From Flavobacterium lipolyticum (lineage in GTDB: Bacteria > Bacteroidota > Bacteroidia > Flavobacteriales > Flavobacteriaceae): a stretch of 64,000 bases of DNA. The notes beneath the pieces are model-generated. The model was not told the origin of the DNA. It did no database searches and saw only the letters and a program-made list of their open reading frames with translations. A program made the position numbers and the translations under genes. The stretch covers positions 496,001 through 560,000 of the forward strand of contig NZ_JAJJMN010000001.1 of assembly GCF_020905335.1 (NCBI RefSeq), written 5' to 3'. The stretch's first letter is position 1; each line of letters starts with the position of its first letter. This document shows positions 62,570 to 64,000 of the stretch, piece by piece.

Positions 62570-63028
62570 ATGAAAAAAAATCTCTTTTTACTCACATTCT
62601 TTATAGTTAATACTATCGCTCTTTCTCAGGAATCAGAAACTAAATTCGATGAAAAACTCGCTAAATCTCTGAATGCCGACGAATATGGAATGAAAAAATA
62701 TGTCTTCTGCCTTTTAAAATCCGGAAGCAACACCACCGCATCCAAAGAAGAAAGCAAGAAACTGTTTGAAGGTCATATGGAAAATATTGGAAAATTAGCC
62801 AAAGAAGGAAAATTGGTTGTTGCCGGTCCTTTTATGAAAAACGATCGAAATTATCGCGGCATCTACATTTTTAATGTTGAAACCATAGAGGAAGCAAAAG
62901 CATTGGTAGCTACAGATCCTGCCATAAAAGCCAATCTGCTGGAAGCCGAATTAACCCCTTGGTACGCCACAGCAGCTTTGCAGGAAACCTTAAAAATACA
63001 CGACAAAATTGCCAAGAAAAAAATATAA
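62570..63028 (+). CDS. YciI-like domain protein, secreted
   Basis: The 152-residue protein starts at the ATG at 62570 with a signal peptide (NLFLLTFFIVNTIALSQ). An ATG at 62495 overlaps the previous gene and hides the signal sequence. The mature part is a YciI-related ferredoxin-like domain (MENIGKLAKEGKLVVAGPFM and IFNVETIEEAKALVATDPAI). The His-Asp pair of catalytic YciI proteins is not clear, so its role is uncertain. Confidence 0.85.
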   Translation: MKKNLFLLTFFIVNTIALSQESETKFDEKLAKSLNADEYGMKKYVFCLLKSGSNTTASKEESKKLFEGHMENIGKLAKEGKLVVAGPFMKNDRNYRGIYIFNVETIEEAKALVATDPAIKANLLEAELTPWYATAALQETLKIHDKIAKKKI

Positions 63029-63037
63029 AAACACTTT

Positions 63038-63604
63038 ATGAAAACCGAAAAGGAAAAAATGATTGCCGGAGAATATTATCTGGCAGGTGACCCTATTTTA
63101 GTAAAAGAACGCCGAAAAGCCAAAAACTTACTGCAGCGCTTAAACGTCACCGAATACCGAATGACCAAAAAAGCCAAGGAAATTTTAGCAGAATTGATTC
63201 CGAATGCAGGCAAGAGTTTTTATATAGAACCTCCTTTTCATTGTGACTATGGCTACAATATTTCCTGTGGCGATAACGTTTATTTTAATGTAAACTGTGT
63301 TGTTCTGGACTGTGCTCCGGTCAATATTGGTTCAAATGTGTTCTTTGCACCAAACGTTCAAATTTATACCGCCACGCATCCACTTGACGCTGAGCTCAGA
63401 AAAACACTCGAAAATGCCTTACCCATTTCTATCGGGGACGATTGCTGGATTGGCGGAAATACGGTAATCTGTCCGGGGATCACCATCGGAAAAGGTTGTG
63501 TGATTGGTGCAGGATCAGTAGTGACCAAAGATATTCCCGACAACTCACTGGCCGTTGGAAATCCGGCAAAAATTATTCGAAAATTAAATCAGGAACCCCA
63601 ATAA
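63038..63604 (+). CDS. Maltose O-acetyltransferase-like hexapeptide acetyltransferase
   Basis: The 188-residue protein has the Maa/LacA N-terminal segment MIAGEYYLAGDPILVKERRKAK and a left-handed beta-helix of hexapeptide repeats (about residues 73-180). The catalytic His is in YTATHPLDAELR, and GDDCWIGGNTVICPGITIGKG marks the helix end. It transfers acetyl from acetyl-CoA to sugar hydroxyls. The stop is 7 bp before the next gene, so they probably belong to one operon. Confidence 0.93.
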   Translation: MKTEKEKMIAGEYYLAGDPILVKERRKAKNLLQRLNVTEYRMTKKAKEILAELIPNAGKSFYIEPPFHCDYGYNISCGDNVYFNVNCVVLDCAPVNIGSNVFFAPNVQIYTATHPLDAELRKTLENALPISIGDDCWIGGNTVICPGITIGKGCVIGAGSVVTKDIPDNSLAVGNPAKIIRKLNQEPQ

Positions 63605-63611
63605 TTAAACA

Positions 63612-64000
63612 ATGCTTACCTTAAATAAAGTTCACCATATTGCCATTTTATGCTCGGATTATCAAAAATCTAAAACATTCTATACCGAAGTTTTGGGACT
63701 TACCATTATTAGAGAAATCTATCGCGAGGAGCGTCAATCCTACAAACTCGATTTGGCTCTGAATGGTACTTATATCGTCGAATTGTTTTCGTTTCCTAAT
63801 CCTCCAAAAAGGCCTTCAAGACCCGAAGCTGTCGGATTGCGTCATTTGGCTTTTGAAGTCATTAACTTAGAGGAAACCATCGCTTTTTTAAACACTAAAA
63901 ATATCGAATCAGAACCTATCCGAATCGATGAGTTTACCGATAAGCGATTCACTTTTATTGCCGATCCAGACGAATTGCCTATTGAATTTTATGAAAGATA
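63612..64000 (+). CDS. VOC family protein, YaeR/SMU1112c-like glyoxalase-fold metalloprotein
   Basis: The frame starts with ATG at 63612 and encodes 129 residues up to the last complete codon. The window ends after TA, the likely first two bases of the stop. It reads LNKVHHIAILCSDYQKSKTFY, later SFPNPPKRPSRPEAVGLRHLAFE and KRFTFIADPDELPIEFYE. This closely follows E. coli YaeR (SMU1112c/YaeR glyoxalase-I-like family). Metal ligands would be His8, His74ish and the final Glu. The substrate is unknown. It is essentially complete. Confidence 0.9.
   Translation, partial: MLTLNKVHHIAILCSDYQKSKTFYTEVLGLTIIREIYREERQSYKLDLALNGTYIVELFSFPNPPKRPSRPEAVGLRHLAFEVINLEETIAFLNTKNIESEPIRIDEFTDKRFTFIADPDELPIEFYER

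Noticed and set aside
1..64000. tRNA, rRNA, transposase or prophage genes
   Set aside because: None was recognised by reading both strands; the mobile-looking sequences are all short non-coding repeats.

Overview
The window reads as a stretch of chromosome from a Flavobacterium-like member of the Bacteroidota. The DNA is AT-rich, Shine-Dalgarno sequences are essentially absent, and many genes are preceded by the Bacteroidota -7 promoter element TAnnTTTG. Gene content agrees: a SusC-style carboxypeptidase-regulatory TonB receptor, 2TM-domain proteins next to a LytTR two-component pair, DUF2141, a GxxExxY protein and a CstB-like persulfide dioxygenase. No rRNA, tRNA, prophage, transposase or CRISPR array was seen.

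Layout. 1-2.1 kb: end of a DeoR-type regulator, an AraC-type regulator whose 3' end is tandemly duplicated, and an NTF2-like lipoprotein. 2.2-8.5 kb (minus): a three-gene RND efflux operon (adaptor, HAE1 pump, outer-membrane factor) preceded by a small His-rich secreted protein. 8.7-15.9 kb (minus): GNAT, a TPR-like secreted protein, an ACT protein, an esterase, an M1 peptidase, GapN and a single-domain rhodanese. 16.1-26.6 kb: a sulfur/redox region with a Crp/Fnr regulator, TauE exporter, cytochrome bd oxidase (cydAB, minus), an HD hydrolase, the CstB-like enzyme and two YeeE/YedE half-transporters. It is split by 1.7 kb of long repeats. 27.4-31.5 kb: glycerol catabolism (glpD-glpK-glpF). 31.9-33.6 kb: MarR regulator, nitroreductase and YceI. 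33.8-35.1 kb: a secreted repeat protein. 35.2-44.4 kb: a full trp operon with promoter, leader peptide and attenuator, in the order trpE, G, D, C, F, B, A, with four non-trp genes between them. 44.6-49.3 kb: a TetR-controlled TolC/EmrA/EmrB efflux operon. 49.6-53.7 kb: yaaA, a GxxExxY protein, cca and ctaA. 53.9-61.4 kb (minus): TonB receptor, DUF2141, a secreted protein, a LytS-like kinase, five 2TM proteins and a LytTR regulator. 61.5-64 kb: DinB, an unknown protein, a YciI-like protein, an O-acetyltransferase and a YaeR-like VOC protein.

Regulatory structure is unusually readable. The trp leader encodes an 18-residue peptide with three consecutive Trp codons, followed by mutually exclusive antiterminator and terminator hairpins. 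The MarR and TetR genes each carry two identical-class palindromes over their promoters. The TauE and CstB-like genes each carry a 5-4-5 palindrome (GTRAY-N4-GTYAC) at exactly the same distance from the -7 element, a natural target for the Crp/Fnr protein encoded next to tauE.

Intergenic DNA is crowded with short dispersed repeats of at least eight kinds: a ~307-bp unit in an array of three plus one, ~105-bp GTCATTTCG hairpins, CTTAG-rich, TTTCAAG-rich and AAGCTTA-rich micro-repeats, ATTCGTGGC repeats and others. Several sit inside operons between co-transcribed genes.
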